A program made the position numbers and the translations under genes. The notes under the pieces were generated by a model. That model saw only the letters and a list, made by a program, of their open reading frames with translations. It was not told the origin of the DNA and ran no database searches. A stretch of 64,000 nt of DNA from an uncultured Sphingomonadaceae bacterium (GTDB lineage: Bacteria > Pseudomonadota > Alphaproteobacteria > Sphingomonadales > Sphingomonadaceae): assembly GCA_947497315.1 (NCBI GenBank), contig CANMFX010000003.1:186001-250000 (forward strand). The letters run 5' to 3'. Positions 8,701 to 15,832 of this stretch are shown one piece after another. How positions within the stretch are numbered: position 1 is the stretch's first letter; every line of letters starts with the position of its first letter.

Positions 8701-11076
8701 GTTCCCGCCGGACAGGGTTGTGCCGTCATCAAAGCTGCTCGTTGCGAACAGCTGCAGGGTATCAAAACTGATCATGCTGCCATCAGCAATCAGATCAATT
8801 GAGCCTGCAATATTGGCTGAGATTCCCCCTGCGACCAATAATCCCGCACCTGCGCCGGTACCAGTGCCGACCGCCGATATGGTGGAAGAGGGGGTAGCGG
8901 CATCGCCGATCTGTTTGTCGCTGGTGCTGGTGCTCAGGTCTATGTTACTATTAATCGTCAAAGACGTACCGGCACCGCTGACCGAAATATTGGTCATTGG
9001 CCGGTTGGCGATTCCGTTTACGATTTCACCGGCCGCATTAACGGATTCTCTGCTTTCCGCAGAGGATGTGGAAGACAGTGAATTAAATGTGTGGTCTCCG
9101 CCGGTGATGGCAATATTTACATTACCTGCAATGCCGTCATTACTCTGGCTTACGGTTCCGTCACTGCCACTCGTGGCGCGCGCGTCGGTATTGATGGAGA
9201 TGTCACCGGCAACCATCGTCCCGCCTTGCAGATTGAGGGAAAAGTTACCCGCAATGCCATCGTTGCCAACGCCACCCACGCCATTGCCACCAATTTTACC
9301 GCTGCCGGTGCTTCTGGCTTCTGTATCGAATGTGACACTGCCCAACAGGCTGATGCTGCTGGTATCGTCGGCAAGATTCACGGTGATATTGCCGCCTTGG
9401 GAAAGACCGTTAAATTCCTCCCCTTTGCCTCCCTGCGCGTCGGTCAAGAACTCCGATGAGCCGCCAACCTGCAAGCGGCCGCCATTTAACACGTTGATAG
9501 AGATGTCGCCGCCAATCGCGTCTTCACCAATTCCGGTTCCTCCGTTGTTACGGACCGTAAAGAAATCGTCGGCTCCCATTGCACCTGCATCGACAGTAAG
9601 ATTCCCTCCGATATCAATCTCTCCGATACCGTCGGGGCTTCCTGGATCGTTAATGGCAACAAGGTTGATTGCCCCGCCATTTGCCGCAGAGCCGGCACGC
9701 AGATTTGCATTGCCGGCAACACGGAAAACACCGCCCTCATCGGCCCCGATGTTGATTTCAGTGCCCGCTGTCAGGTCAAGATCATAGCGGTCACCGGATG
9801 CAGCTGTTTGAACATCGATGCCTGTGCTTGTTGATATTCCATTAATGGCACCGCTTGCCGTCGCGGACACGTCTGCTGAAAAATCACCGCCTGTAAATTC
9901 TACATTGCCCGCAAAATTGGTAACCGGGTTGTCTGCAACCACCACTTGAGCGTTATTTGTTGGGCCCTGGACGGCAACATCATATCCGGCGCTCAAAACC
10001 ACCTGACCGTTGACAATGCTGGCTGAAGCTGCAGGCCGATATCCAACCTGACCGCCGACCAGCATTGTAATTGCGGCATTTTTCGGCACAGCCACCATGT
10101 AAATGGCCTGCGCATCACGGTTTGCTTCATTGAGAACCGGCGTCGTCGGATCGTCTTCAACAGGTACAGAGGAGTCGCCGGTGGTGGTGCCTGTGTGAAC
10201 AATGCCGTTGCCATTGGTGGTGCCCACCGTGACGGTAATGTCGAACAACCCATTGTTGATCGTCAGATCGGCTTGCTCGGCAGCGACATAGGCGGCTGAG
10301 CCAGCGACGTCGACAGTACCGCCCTGAACGACACGAGGTGCGACAAGGGCCACATAGTCGCTAACATTTGAAAATGCGGTATTGGCATTGATGGTCGCTG
10401 AATCGGCGATGCTGACGACCGAAGAACTATTCGCGATTCCGTTGAAGCGGATTTCACCCGTGGGACCGAACAGGCCGCCGGTGGTATCGATATCATTGGC
10501 GGTCAGAACCAGACTACCAACGTTAAAGGCGGAGCCAGCACCAGCGATAATGCCGCCGGGGCTATAGAACCATGCACTGCCACCCTGAGTGCCGTTCACG
10601 CGAGTATTTACTGTGCCGTTAAACTGGATCGGACGAAATTCGCCTGCCAAGCTGGGTGTAGGCAAGATACGGTTCAGGACGGTAAAATCCGCCGCATTGT
10701 TGAATGTTATGGACCCGGTCGATGGGAGAATGTCGATTGGCGCATTGGTCGTGTCCAGCGTAGCGGTATCGAGAGGAGTCCAATTGATAATCGTTTCAGA
10801 ACCGGAAATAAAAACATTGTCGGCATTGGGGCCAGGTGACCAGCTATCGCCGGGTTGAAAGGTCGGTGTGGCTTGAAAGGAACGGTTGGGATCAAGTGCC
10901 TGAGCCTGGGCAGTTTGTCCCAAAGCTGACAGAACCACAGCCGCTGCCGTGAAAGACCCGCTGGCAAGCAGTTTGAGTTTGCTGATAGCGGGCTTGTTTT
11001 TGCTTTTTTCCACAGCTTTGCCGATTGTCCGACTGTTTTTTCTCGTCTCTGTCATCATCTTGCCTCTGGTCATCAT
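2782..11076 (-). CDS. Giant two-partner-secretion exoprotein (TpsA, filamentous haemagglutinin-like)
   Basis: A 2764-residue secreted protein, predicted as a long beta-helical surface fibre exported through the TpsB pore encoded just upstream (16-base gap). Residues 1-59 form an extended signal peptide ending AQA. Residues about 60-280 match the TPS secretion domain (elements IINW, FTVLNRI, and GGIIAGAGSAFNVGSLVLTAN-like text; the usual NPNG is replaced by YSPG). The body is Ala/Gly/Asp/Ser/Thr-rich short repeats. It includes a strongly glycine-rich block at about residues 900-1415, annotated separately. The C-terminus has a Pro-Thr repeat linker followed by a very acidic tail of about 110 residues. 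The whole protein has six cysteines, arranged as three close pairs (CVEGNLC, CVILDPASC, CAEGDENC). The last pair is 16 residues from the end and recalls the C-terminal disulphide anchor known in the HMW1 adhesin. The function (adhesion, biofilm or contact-dependent interaction) is not readable. No toxin domain is evident at the C-terminus. Confidence 0.9.
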   Translation of the reverse strand: MMTRGKMMTETRKNSRTIGKAVEKSKNKPAISKLKLLASGSFTAAAVVLSALGQTAQAQALDPNRSFQATPTFQPGDSWSPGPNADNVFISGSETIINWTPLDTATLDTTNAPIDILPSTGSITFNNAADFTVLNRILPTPSLAGEFRPIQFNGTVNTRVNGTQGGSAWFYSPGGIIAGAGSAFNVGSLVLTANDIDTTGGLFGPTGEIRFNGIANSSSVVSIADSATINANTAFSNVSDYVALVAPRVVQGGTVDVAGSAAYVAAEQADLTINNGLFDITVTVGTTNGNGIVHTGTTTGDSSVPVEDDPTTPVLNEANRDAQAIYMVAVPKNAAITMLVGGQVGYRPAASASIVNGQVVLSAGYDVAVQGPTNNAQVVVADNPVTNFAGNVEFTGGDFSADVSATASGAINGISTSTGIDVQTAASGDRYDLDLTAGTEINIGADEGGVFRVAGNANLRAGSAANGGAINLVAINDPGSPDGIGEIDIGGNLTVDAGAMGADDFFTVRNNGGTGIGEDAIGGDISINVLNGGRLQVGGSSEFLTDAQGGKGEEFNGLSQGGNITVNLADDTSSISLLGSVTFDTEARSTGSGKIGGNGVGGVGNDGIAGNFSLNLQGGTMVAGDISINTDARATSGSDGTVSQSNDGIAGNVNIAITGGDHTFNSLSSTSSAESRESVNAAGEIVNGIANRPMTNISVSGAGTSLTINSNIDLSTSTSDKQIGDAATPSSTISAVGTGTGAGAGLLVAGGISANIAGSIDLIADGSMISFDTLQLFATSSFDDGTTLSGGNINVISRNGGVLTGRNGDLFANAQIFDFSGPASPTAVNGRGGNILIFADNSSINFTGRLGASANGLGDADLGNGIGGTTRLLVDGSAASMTLNDLSLSTDGRVFFDEEAGFGGFPKGDGGSGVGGTTTIDLLDGTFVADDISVSSDGSGGPGGDNVGSTAGSGGTGTGGDVIVNLNGSNATVDSLTITASGLGGDGGFGDSGNGNNGGNGGMGVGGNATFNATSGTLNVNQIRVDALGNAVRFTSFTSIRGDGGRGRGTGGGDGGTGIGGTATFNLDGTSVVNAQEVLVSTDGYGGEGGLADSDNINGMDIPGGAGGNGGSGTGGSATFNNTTGTISFNQLTVQSLGIGSDGGDSRGVTVGEAAESGGNGGTGTGGFATINLNQDDATNPSYIIDSSGIGGDGGDGLTGGNAGDGIGGVSTLNVNNVAVQLNQPTILSNGTGGRGGASDGIGGNGGNGGDAQGGVARLEIVGAGGILTTTGGPPVTNSDAFGGDGGNGFDEFLGDGGDGGDGGSATGGTVEIAVRTGANYAVNGGAPFTLSSTGLGGQGGTGGYSYGAASGDGGDAGQGTGGTARLLAQGGTLTGNDVTITAAGFGGDAGAAGGTFNGTSGEFGIGGMGVGGTSAIEVQEGSPGIITLGNVDMIANGFNSGDSGFPSGIGGRIEITDTSTDPAGLITLASLTAEALAGAAPASGFFMSGNSGPITVTNDVFIDVAGNAEFAYDGEGQLVVGGLMDVISGASILVSHTNNTVPATTSIDVASTFDARAQSDFNAMAGSIINSDAAITIRAEANASAADLRAFENIDFSAGQNALLNNASVTGPAETSVFSTGILVSNGIYVRAGSNDDFSFPQFDPIFGATFTGDISSSGAIRIEAGGNAVFQTGTNLISNNLLLVRTGDDIVVQSGASIAAANNPVETVDPSIPFLSENNLLLLAGDIGMGIPLLSAPPTPIASIVAAGNINANDFALVMTANAIDGLGGTISAGSISADINNAPSNAMIALNGQSDDNGLLSAGCVEGNLCLGALAADNIVQIGQAGVPIQAIIENGDIIANSILVSTRRDIVMGADGVPSRFIASDVIFVNSTEGDVDLRDAELSSSLLGIDAAGSLLGSGSLNSDNDIGITVGDSISAAAIDTGGELTIVEGRGGASEGFYSVPGSMSVGILTVGAGDVNYDAGGDFSFDQINVPGTDIILSAPGSVFVGGTSGAENVDISSGSIGFGNIDANSNITFFSDSDVSGGDLDAGDTITVDAASIFIGNAAAGNLIELTASTVETMDLDGGDIDVDGDAITIGDVIGDDININSTGALTVNNVTASQRMFLTALGGDLNAGALTSAGSISTLATGQTSFDTADSGDTASISSIGNVTGNNITSDGGIDINSSGIVTVGSLVATQNQSNFTSVRGDQGIELQTIVGDGALLTAVDGNIAVRDNIDLTDNVIADGLDIFLRSTGTLEVRADASDGNIDISSVGNLNVRGATAAGNILLSSTGGSNTVNLTLATPTAVGAVPVSPSSGATSQNVVSIGGNITITAATDALINSDTTAANNLTIIADGLIDIQALASGTTIDLSSSNINIASAGQVGEFERTNDIFIESNGINQAILGGATDLGGYTLDNFEFSRIQSNQDLTFFVAATGNTTPDLIIQDLTVQTGDNVSGQQNANIGFSGTLTIDSGQSTRVDGNLNVTNASASTTLNMTSLNDLRINANGGLIQITDANGGFGGIGLMTLTAQNIYAMTDQAFADIAGLNVSAVDLRLENSDGLNINDGLIRGGIAEFVVDGDLFIQNTVPGVSFDERRGFTVDTLTINGLSAGSNANIVINGIVGGRTGIDGLLETDVAVTFDDFSTINGCVILDPASCGAPPPPTPTPTPTPTPAPEPEIDDPVRDVIEEEVTPMEDGSVVSDPFETNLIEIKENEEYIDDPLIDEPVTGAGNDDLWVADGAAGEEENTECAEGDENCGQGGPEEENALEPAE
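6830..8380 (-). repeat. Glycine-rich repeat block in the TpsA exoprotein
   Basis: Residues about 900-1415 of the exoprotein contain roughly a dozen units built as GGxGGxGxGG followed by a short beta-like stretch (for example GGSATFNN, GGTATFNL, GGFATINL). Each is then followed by 30-40 further residues before the next glycine cluster. On the plus strand this reads as dense runs of gccgcc/ccgcca triplets. The glycine clusters look like variable loops punctuating a beta-helix, and the pattern superficially resembles mycobacterial PE_PGRS text. Unit length varies, so it is a degenerate protein-level repeat and not an exact DNA tandem repeat. Confidence 0.75.
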
Positions 11077-11092
11077 CCGCCGCCTCTATTGC

Positions 11093-12883
11093 CTATCGCG
11101 ACCACGGTGCGAGTTGCACCGTCAGTGTCATCAATGCTCGCGCGCTGTCTCGCCGGGTTTGGAAAGGGCCGCGTTTCAGCGGCACCACAGCCATCACATC
11201 CAGGCTCGCCTGTCGGCCAATTGTCGCCCGAATGCCGCCGCCAGCGGAGTAAATTTTCTGGGGATCACCCGGGAAGTTTTTGTTCCACACTCCCATGAGA
11301 TCGAAATAGACATAGGGTTGCCAGGTAATACCATCCGGAGAATCGGGGATGAGCGAGCCATAGCTGACCTCCGTCTGCAGACCGTAACCGCTGTCGCCGA
11401 TAATCGTTCCCGGATCATAGCCACGACCGGTTGTGTAATTGCCGCCCGAAATTTCTTCATAAGAAAACAGCGCATCGGGTGAATATTGGAACCGCGGCTT
11501 CAGCGTGAATGCCAATAACGGAGTAGGGCGGTAGTCGAGCTTCGCTTGTCCTCTGACAACAAAAGCGGTTGGATCGCCATCAGCACGGGTGGGAATTACG
11601 GTTTCTCCGATACAACGAACAAAGGCTGGTCCGCAGCCCTTGCTGGCACCCAGAATGCCAAGACCCTGGCGCAGCTCCAGAGAACCAGCCATACCCCATT
11701 TGGGTTCAAAGGCCGAATAGCCGCCCCGACCGGACAAGCTGCCGGGCTCAATCGCATTATAGTCCAGACGAGCATAAGCGATGCTCAGATCATCTTCATT
11801 GGTCCGCGTACCCAGAATATCCGTCTTCTGGTCAATATATTCAAAACCCACGGTCCCGAACAAATTATGGGATTGTTTGCGGATGAATGGATAGGTCGCA
11901 TAAACACCCGCGACCAAAGTTTCCGATTCAATATCGAAATTGCCCGCCAGCTCCGGGTCCGTCCAAGCGTAAGTGAAATTGCCGCCAAAGCGAAGACCTT
12001 CACCGCCGACACGGAACTCATGACCAACTTGCAGGACTTGCTGTTCACTAAAATCCGCAGTTGAAAAAGCGCTGATTATGGTCTCATCACCGAGACCGGT
12101 AACCCCGTTAAACCGCGCGCGCAGCAATCCGCCAAACCGGCCAACCTCTTTCGATCCGAAATTCTGGATATTCGCATCCACATAGACCGGTGTACGAACA
12201 ACATTAAATTCACCGATCACATCTCCGGGGCGGCCTTCAGTTGTTGATGTGACCGGACGTAAAGACAGGCGCACATCCAGTCCCGGAATATCGCGCGCGA
12301 GCAGAAGATAGCGTTCCGCAACATCAATATTGAAAACCGGTTCGTTGGTCAGCCGGTCAATATATTGCTTCAGCAGTTTCTCTGAAGATCCGGCATCGCC
12401 GCGCACCTGTACTGATGTCATCCGTGCAAGTAGAACGTCAAATTTGACGTTACCACCGTCGATGGTCTGGGGAGGAACCTGCACAGCGGCTAGATAGCCG
12501 GCGCCGCGCAATATGGTTGCGGCCCGATCACGGATTTCACAGACCACGGCAACCGGCACTTCCTGACCTATATAGCCCATATAAGCTGACTTCAATATTG
12601 AGCTATCGACAACGCCAAGGCCGTCAAATTCGACCGCCTGTAAGGAGAATTTGACATCGGCAAATTCAGGATTGGCAAGCGGACAGGCGGATCGCTCGAC
12701 ACCGCCTTCGACGGTCAGAGCTTGTGCCTGGCCTTTTTCGGCTTCTCCCAGCAGTCCACGCTGGATTTCTTCCCTTGTCGGCGCTGCGACTGCCGATTGT
12801 GCCCAGGCAGCACCATGGGTCGACAGAATTGCCGGTATTGAGATCAGCAAAGCCAGTTTTTTTGAAGCGCGCGCTCGCGTCAT
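11093..12883 (-). CDS. Two-partner-secretion outer-membrane transporter (TpsB, ShlB/FhaC family)
   Basis: A 596-residue Omp85-superfamily pore that recognises and exports the TpsA partner across the outer membrane. The signal peptide covers residues 1-28 (ends AWA). A POTRA-like periplasmic region begins near FSLQAVEFDGLG and contains the typical GYLAAVQVPPQ segment. The C-terminal half is a 16-strand-type beta barrel ending in alternating hydrophobic text. The start at 12883 is chosen because GGGGA lies six bases upstream and the signal peptide begins there; an upstream start at 12934 would add a charged 17-residue extension. The gene is fourth in a five-gene operon, 104 bases after the small secreted protein and 16 bases before tpsA. 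This supports the substrate assignment. Confidence 0.93.
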   Translation of the reverse strand: MTRARASKKLALLISIPAILSTHGAAWAQSAVAAPTREEIQRGLLGEAEKGQAQALTVEGGVERSACPLANPEFADVKFSLQAVEFDGLGVVDSSILKSAYMGYIGQEVPVAVVCEIRDRAATILRGAGYLAAVQVPPQTIDGGNVKFDVLLARMTSVQVRGDAGSSEKLLKQYIDRLTNEPVFNIDVAERYLLLARDIPGLDVRLSLRPVTSTTEGRPGDVIGEFNVVRTPVYVDANIQNFGSKEVGRFGGLLRARFNGVTGLGDETIISAFSTADFSEQQVLQVGHEFRVGGEGLRFGGNFTYAWTDPELAGNFDIESETLVAGVYATYPFIRKQSHNLFGTVGFEYIDQKTDILGTRTNEDDLSIAYARLDYNAIEPGSLSGRGGYSAFEPKWGMAGSLELRQGLGILGASKGCGPAFVRCIGETVIPTRADGDPTAFVVRGQAKLDYRPTPLLAFTLKPRFQYSPDALFSYEEISGGNYTTGRGYDPGTIIGDSGYGLQTEVSYGSLIPDSPDGITWQPYVYFDLMGVWNKNFPGDPQKIYSAGGGIRATIGRQASLDVMAVVPLKRGPFQTRRDSARALMTLTVQLAPWSR

Positions 12884-12987
12884 ATTTTTCCCCGTTTTTC
12901 GGTATTTCTTGCGCGACCCCCTTGGAAATACCATATTTTCATCTCACGCTCCGACCCTCACCTCGGGGCGTGAAATATTCTTCCCTG

Positions 12988-13791
12988 TTAACCTGCGTCC
13001 TGATTGTCCGAAGAGCCGTCATCAAGCGTTTCGACCAGCAGATCGAGCTGGCTCTGACAACCATTGGCAATCAATGCCGCGGCCGCGTCGTCCAGATTTT
13101 GTGGTGCCTCGTTCAGCATAACAAAATTAACCTCAACCGATTTCTCAACATTGGATCCAATCAACCTGTAGCTGGCACCATTTTCCAGCGGCGCCTCGGC
13201 TCTTGGCCATCGTTTCAGCGGATTGCCCTTACGCCATGCCACTTCGGTCACCGTACCATTGGCCGGTTCAACAATGCTGGCAGTGGCGGACCCGGTATAG
13301 TCCGGGCGCCATAATACCAATGCTTCGGCATCGGCTACACAAAATTTGCCGCCTTTAGTGACGTCCAGAAACCACAGATTTGGGTTTTTCGGCGCAACAT
13401 TCGTTACCCCAACGCCGGTGCTGCGGACCGCTCCGGTCCTCGCCCGGCTACTCCCGCGATTATTGATGAAGCTGGCAAGGCGGGTCGAACTGCTGGACTG
13501 CGCACGTGCGCTGTTGCCGAGCGAAAATGTTCCAGGGCCTTTCAGTACCCGGGTGCCGCTTTTGCCAAGTATGGTGACTCTGTCCAGATCCTTCAGTGTG
13601 ACTTTTGTACCGTTGGCAAGTTTTTTGCCGGCGGGATAGGATTTGGCAGATGGCCCGGTTGAACGAACAACCATATTTTGTGCCACTGCAGCGCCGCTGA
13701 CACCGATGAGCAATATTGCTCCCAATGCCGCCTTGCCCATGTTGCGTACGAGCTTGCCAGATTTGGCTGTTTTATGTTCAACCGAGTGCAT
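12988..13791 (-). CDS. Small exported protein of the CHAT/TPS operon, unknown function
   Basis: A 267-residue protein with a Sec signal peptide (residues 1-38, ends AVA). The N-terminal mature part contains VTILGKSGTRVLKGPG, which resembles the beta-sandwich core of FecR-like or SH3-like periplasmic proteins; I regard that similarity as suggestive only. The middle is Ser/Arg-rich and low in structure. The C-terminal half contains two cysteines (GKFCVAD, ANGCQSQ), and the protein ends in an acidic tail. The start at 13791 has GGAG six bases upstream and is preferred over an ATG at 13803. It overlaps the cyclase gene by 14 bases, so it is part of the same operon. I do not recognise a function. 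A periplasmic adaptor or sensor partner for the CHAT protease or the CHASE2 domain is a guess from position. Confidence 0.85.
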   Translation of the reverse strand: MHSVEHKTAKSGKLVRNMGKAALGAILLIGVSGAAVAQNMVVRSTGPSAKSYPAGKKLANGTKVTLKDLDRVTILGKSGTRVLKGPGTFSLGNSARAQSSSSTRLASFINNRGSSRARTGAVRSTGVGVTNVAPKNPNLWFLDVTKGGKFCVADAEALVLWRPDYTGSATASIVEPANGTVTEVAWRKGNPLKRWPRAEAPLENGASYRLIGSNVEKSVEVNFVMLNEAPQNLDDAAAALIANGCQSQLDLLVETLDDGSSDNQDAG

Positions 13792-15832
13792 AGCTTTCTC
13801 CATTCTTTGTTTTTTCCAGTCGTTTCAGCAAATTGGCCAAGCCTAAATCCTCGCCATATCGCTTCATCATGGCATCAAGTGCCTGAATATAAGCATTATC
13901 ACCTTTTCGATGGGCTCCTATGACGGCTGTCACTGCCGCCCGGTCTTTTTCTTCCCAATCGGGAACGGGTTCAAAAACCTCTACGGGGGTGGACCGTCCC
14001 CTCAGAGTTATCTTACCCATGGGCCGGTACCAGTCGAGCCCGGTGCGTTCCATTGCCTCTTTGCTGACCAGCACTTTGGTTTCCAAGGACTTGTTGGCTG
14101 CTTCCAAACGTGCGGCGGTATTCATTGCATCGCCAAGTGCGGTGTACTGGATCCTGCCTTCACCACCGAAATTTCCGACAATCGCATCGCCATAATGCAT
14201 ACCGACGCGCGTACGGCCAATTGGAGGCACCCCCTCGGGCACGTTTTTCCTGAACTCTTCGCCCGCCTGATAAAGAGCATAGGCGGCCTTGGCAGCGCGC
14301 TCTCCATCGTCGGGCAGGGCAAGCGGTGCTCCCCAGAAACATACCAGCGCATCACCCACAAATTTGTCAATCGTACCGCCATATTCCAAGGCGACATCAC
14401 TGAGCCGGTCGAGATAGTCATTCAGTAGCGTTGCGACCATTTCGGGCTCGATGGCGTGGCTGAGTTTGGTAAAACCTTCCAGATCAGTGAAAACCGCAAA
14501 TATCTGACGTTTCTCACCATGAAGGGCCAGTTTCTCGGGATCGCGCAATATCTCTCCGGCAATCGATTTGGGCAGATATTTGCCTAGCGCACTTTGCGCA
14601 AAAGCACGCTGTTTGGAATTGATCGTTCGCGCCGCCGCGCTGACGGAAGCATAGCCGAACAGCCAGCCCAAACCCCAGCCAAAGGCCGGCAGGCTGAGTG
14701 TATCGACGCCGATATTCTGCAGGACAAAGGGAAAAATCAGGAAGAAAGCAAATTGGCCGATCAATATACCGGCGACTTTCCCTGCATTGCCTATGATGAG
14801 AGCGGACAGACCGCCACATACCGCAACAATGAGAGCAGCCGCCCATAATGTCCAGGCCGGTATAGGCGCCGGGATATCGTGATTCAGAAGCTGCGCCAGC
14901 ATATGAGCATGGACTTCTAGGCCGATCATCTTGCCATCTTCGCTTTGCAGGTCCGTGATCGAACCAATCGGTGTCTCAAAACGGTCGCGATCAATGAAGT
15001 CACCGCCAATCAGCACATGCTTGTCAGCGATAAAGGCTTGCAGCATCTCGGCTGTTGCCGGGTCGGCAAAACTCTCTATCGGAAACTTGTCAAATACCGG
15101 CATGTCGGGACTTGCCGGAACAAGATATCGGATAGCCCCTTCATTCGCCGCAAATTCGGGATTGGGGCTGGTCAGTGCCATGGCCATGAATGGCGGTGTA
15201 TCCGCTTTCTGGGGGGTCCAACGCCTCTGAACGCCGTCGCTATCGGTGTTCAACCGGATGCTGGTTGGTTTCAGGTTATCACCCTCGACTTCGCTCAGAA
15301 ATGATTTGAGGAATTGGTGCTCTGCAAAGCCGATTTCGGGATTATATTTCGGATCGGCATAAGCCAGAAATGTAGGAGTCCGGATTTGCTTGAACGTCGA
15401 GACCAGCAACGGGTCGTCATCCTGCGGCATGGTGAACAGAATATCGATGCCGATAGATTTGGGGTTGGCTGCGTCAATCGCTTCCAATGACTGTGCAAGA
15501 ATTGTCCGGTCGACCGGGGAGCGCTGACCCGTGAGTTTCAGGGTGTCCTCATTGTACACGATCATTACGATCCGGTCTTCTTTCTCCACCTCTGGAGCGA
15601 AGACGGAAACCCGCATGTCATAGAGTGCGCGTTCGGCGTCCTGGATCAGCGGTGTCGTCCAGCTGAAGCGTGCCATCAAGAGGGCGAGTATCAGGAACAG
15701 GATCGTCGAACCAAGACGGATCGGACCCAGCTGGTCAAACAGGCGCCATAACGATTGCAATATTCCCCGGGCCTCTGCCCTGACATCGCGGTTGTTTGAC
15801 ACCGGGTCGTTATGGCTATCGGAACCCGCCAT
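13778..15832 (-). CDS. CHASE2-domain membrane adenylate cyclase
   Basis: A 684-residue integral membrane class III nucleotide cyclase. One transmembrane segment near residues 40-60 precedes a periplasmic CHASE2 sensor domain (about 65-330). Further membrane segments (about 330-410) lead to a cytoplasmic cyclase domain. The two metal-binding aspartates are Asp450 (FTDLEGF) and Asp494 (FVGDAL). The transition-state residues are Asn571 and Arg575 (MNTAAR). The base-selecting pair appears to be Lys490 and Thr564, the combination usual for bacterial adenylate cyclases, so cAMP is the predicted product. All catalytic residues are intact. Its ATG shares one base with the stop of the CHAT gene (TAATG), indicating translational coupling. 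The periplasmic ligand is unknown. Confidence 0.93.
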   Translation of the reverse strand: MAGSDSHNDPVSNNRDVRAEARGILQSLWRLFDQLGPIRLGSTILFLILALLMARFSWTTPLIQDAERALYDMRVSVFAPEVEKEDRIVMIVYNEDTLKLTGQRSPVDRTILAQSLEAIDAANPKSIGIDILFTMPQDDDPLLVSTFKQIRTPTFLAYADPKYNPEIGFAEHQFLKSFLSEVEGDNLKPTSIRLNTDSDGVQRRWTPQKADTPPFMAMALTSPNPEFAANEGAIRYLVPASPDMPVFDKFPIESFADPATAEMLQAFIADKHVLIGGDFIDRDRFETPIGSITDLQSEDGKMIGLEVHAHMLAQLLNHDIPAPIPAWTLWAAALIVAVCGGLSALIIGNAGKVAGILIGQFAFFLIFPFVLQNIGVDTLSLPAFGWGLGWLFGYASVSAAARTINSKQRAFAQSALGKYLPKSIAGEILRDPEKLALHGEKRQIFAVFTDLEGFTKLSHAIEPEMVATLLNDYLDRLSDVALEYGGTIDKFVGDALVCFWGAPLALPDDGERAAKAAYALYQAGEEFRKNVPEGVPPIGRTRVGMHYGDAIVGNFGGEGRIQYTALGDAMNTAARLEAANKSLETKVLVSKEAMERTGLDWYRPMGKITLRGRSTPVEVFEPVPDWEEKDRAAVTAVIGAHRKGDNAYIQALDAMMKRYGEDLGLANLLKRLEKTKNGESYALG

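Noticed and set aside
7832-9787. Long plus-strand open frame (about 650 codons), proline/serine-rich, opposite the TpsA gene
   Set aside because: It is the antisense of the glycine-rich exoprotein body; glycine codons read backwards give proline. It has no start signal or family similarity, whereas the minus-strand frame has a signal peptide and TPS domain.
2782-11076. Contact-dependent inhibition (CdiA-type) toxin for the TpsA protein
   Set aside because: There is no VENN/PT-type toxin boundary and no immunity gene downstream; the C-terminus is a Pro-Thr linker plus acidic tail, and the next gene is cysS.
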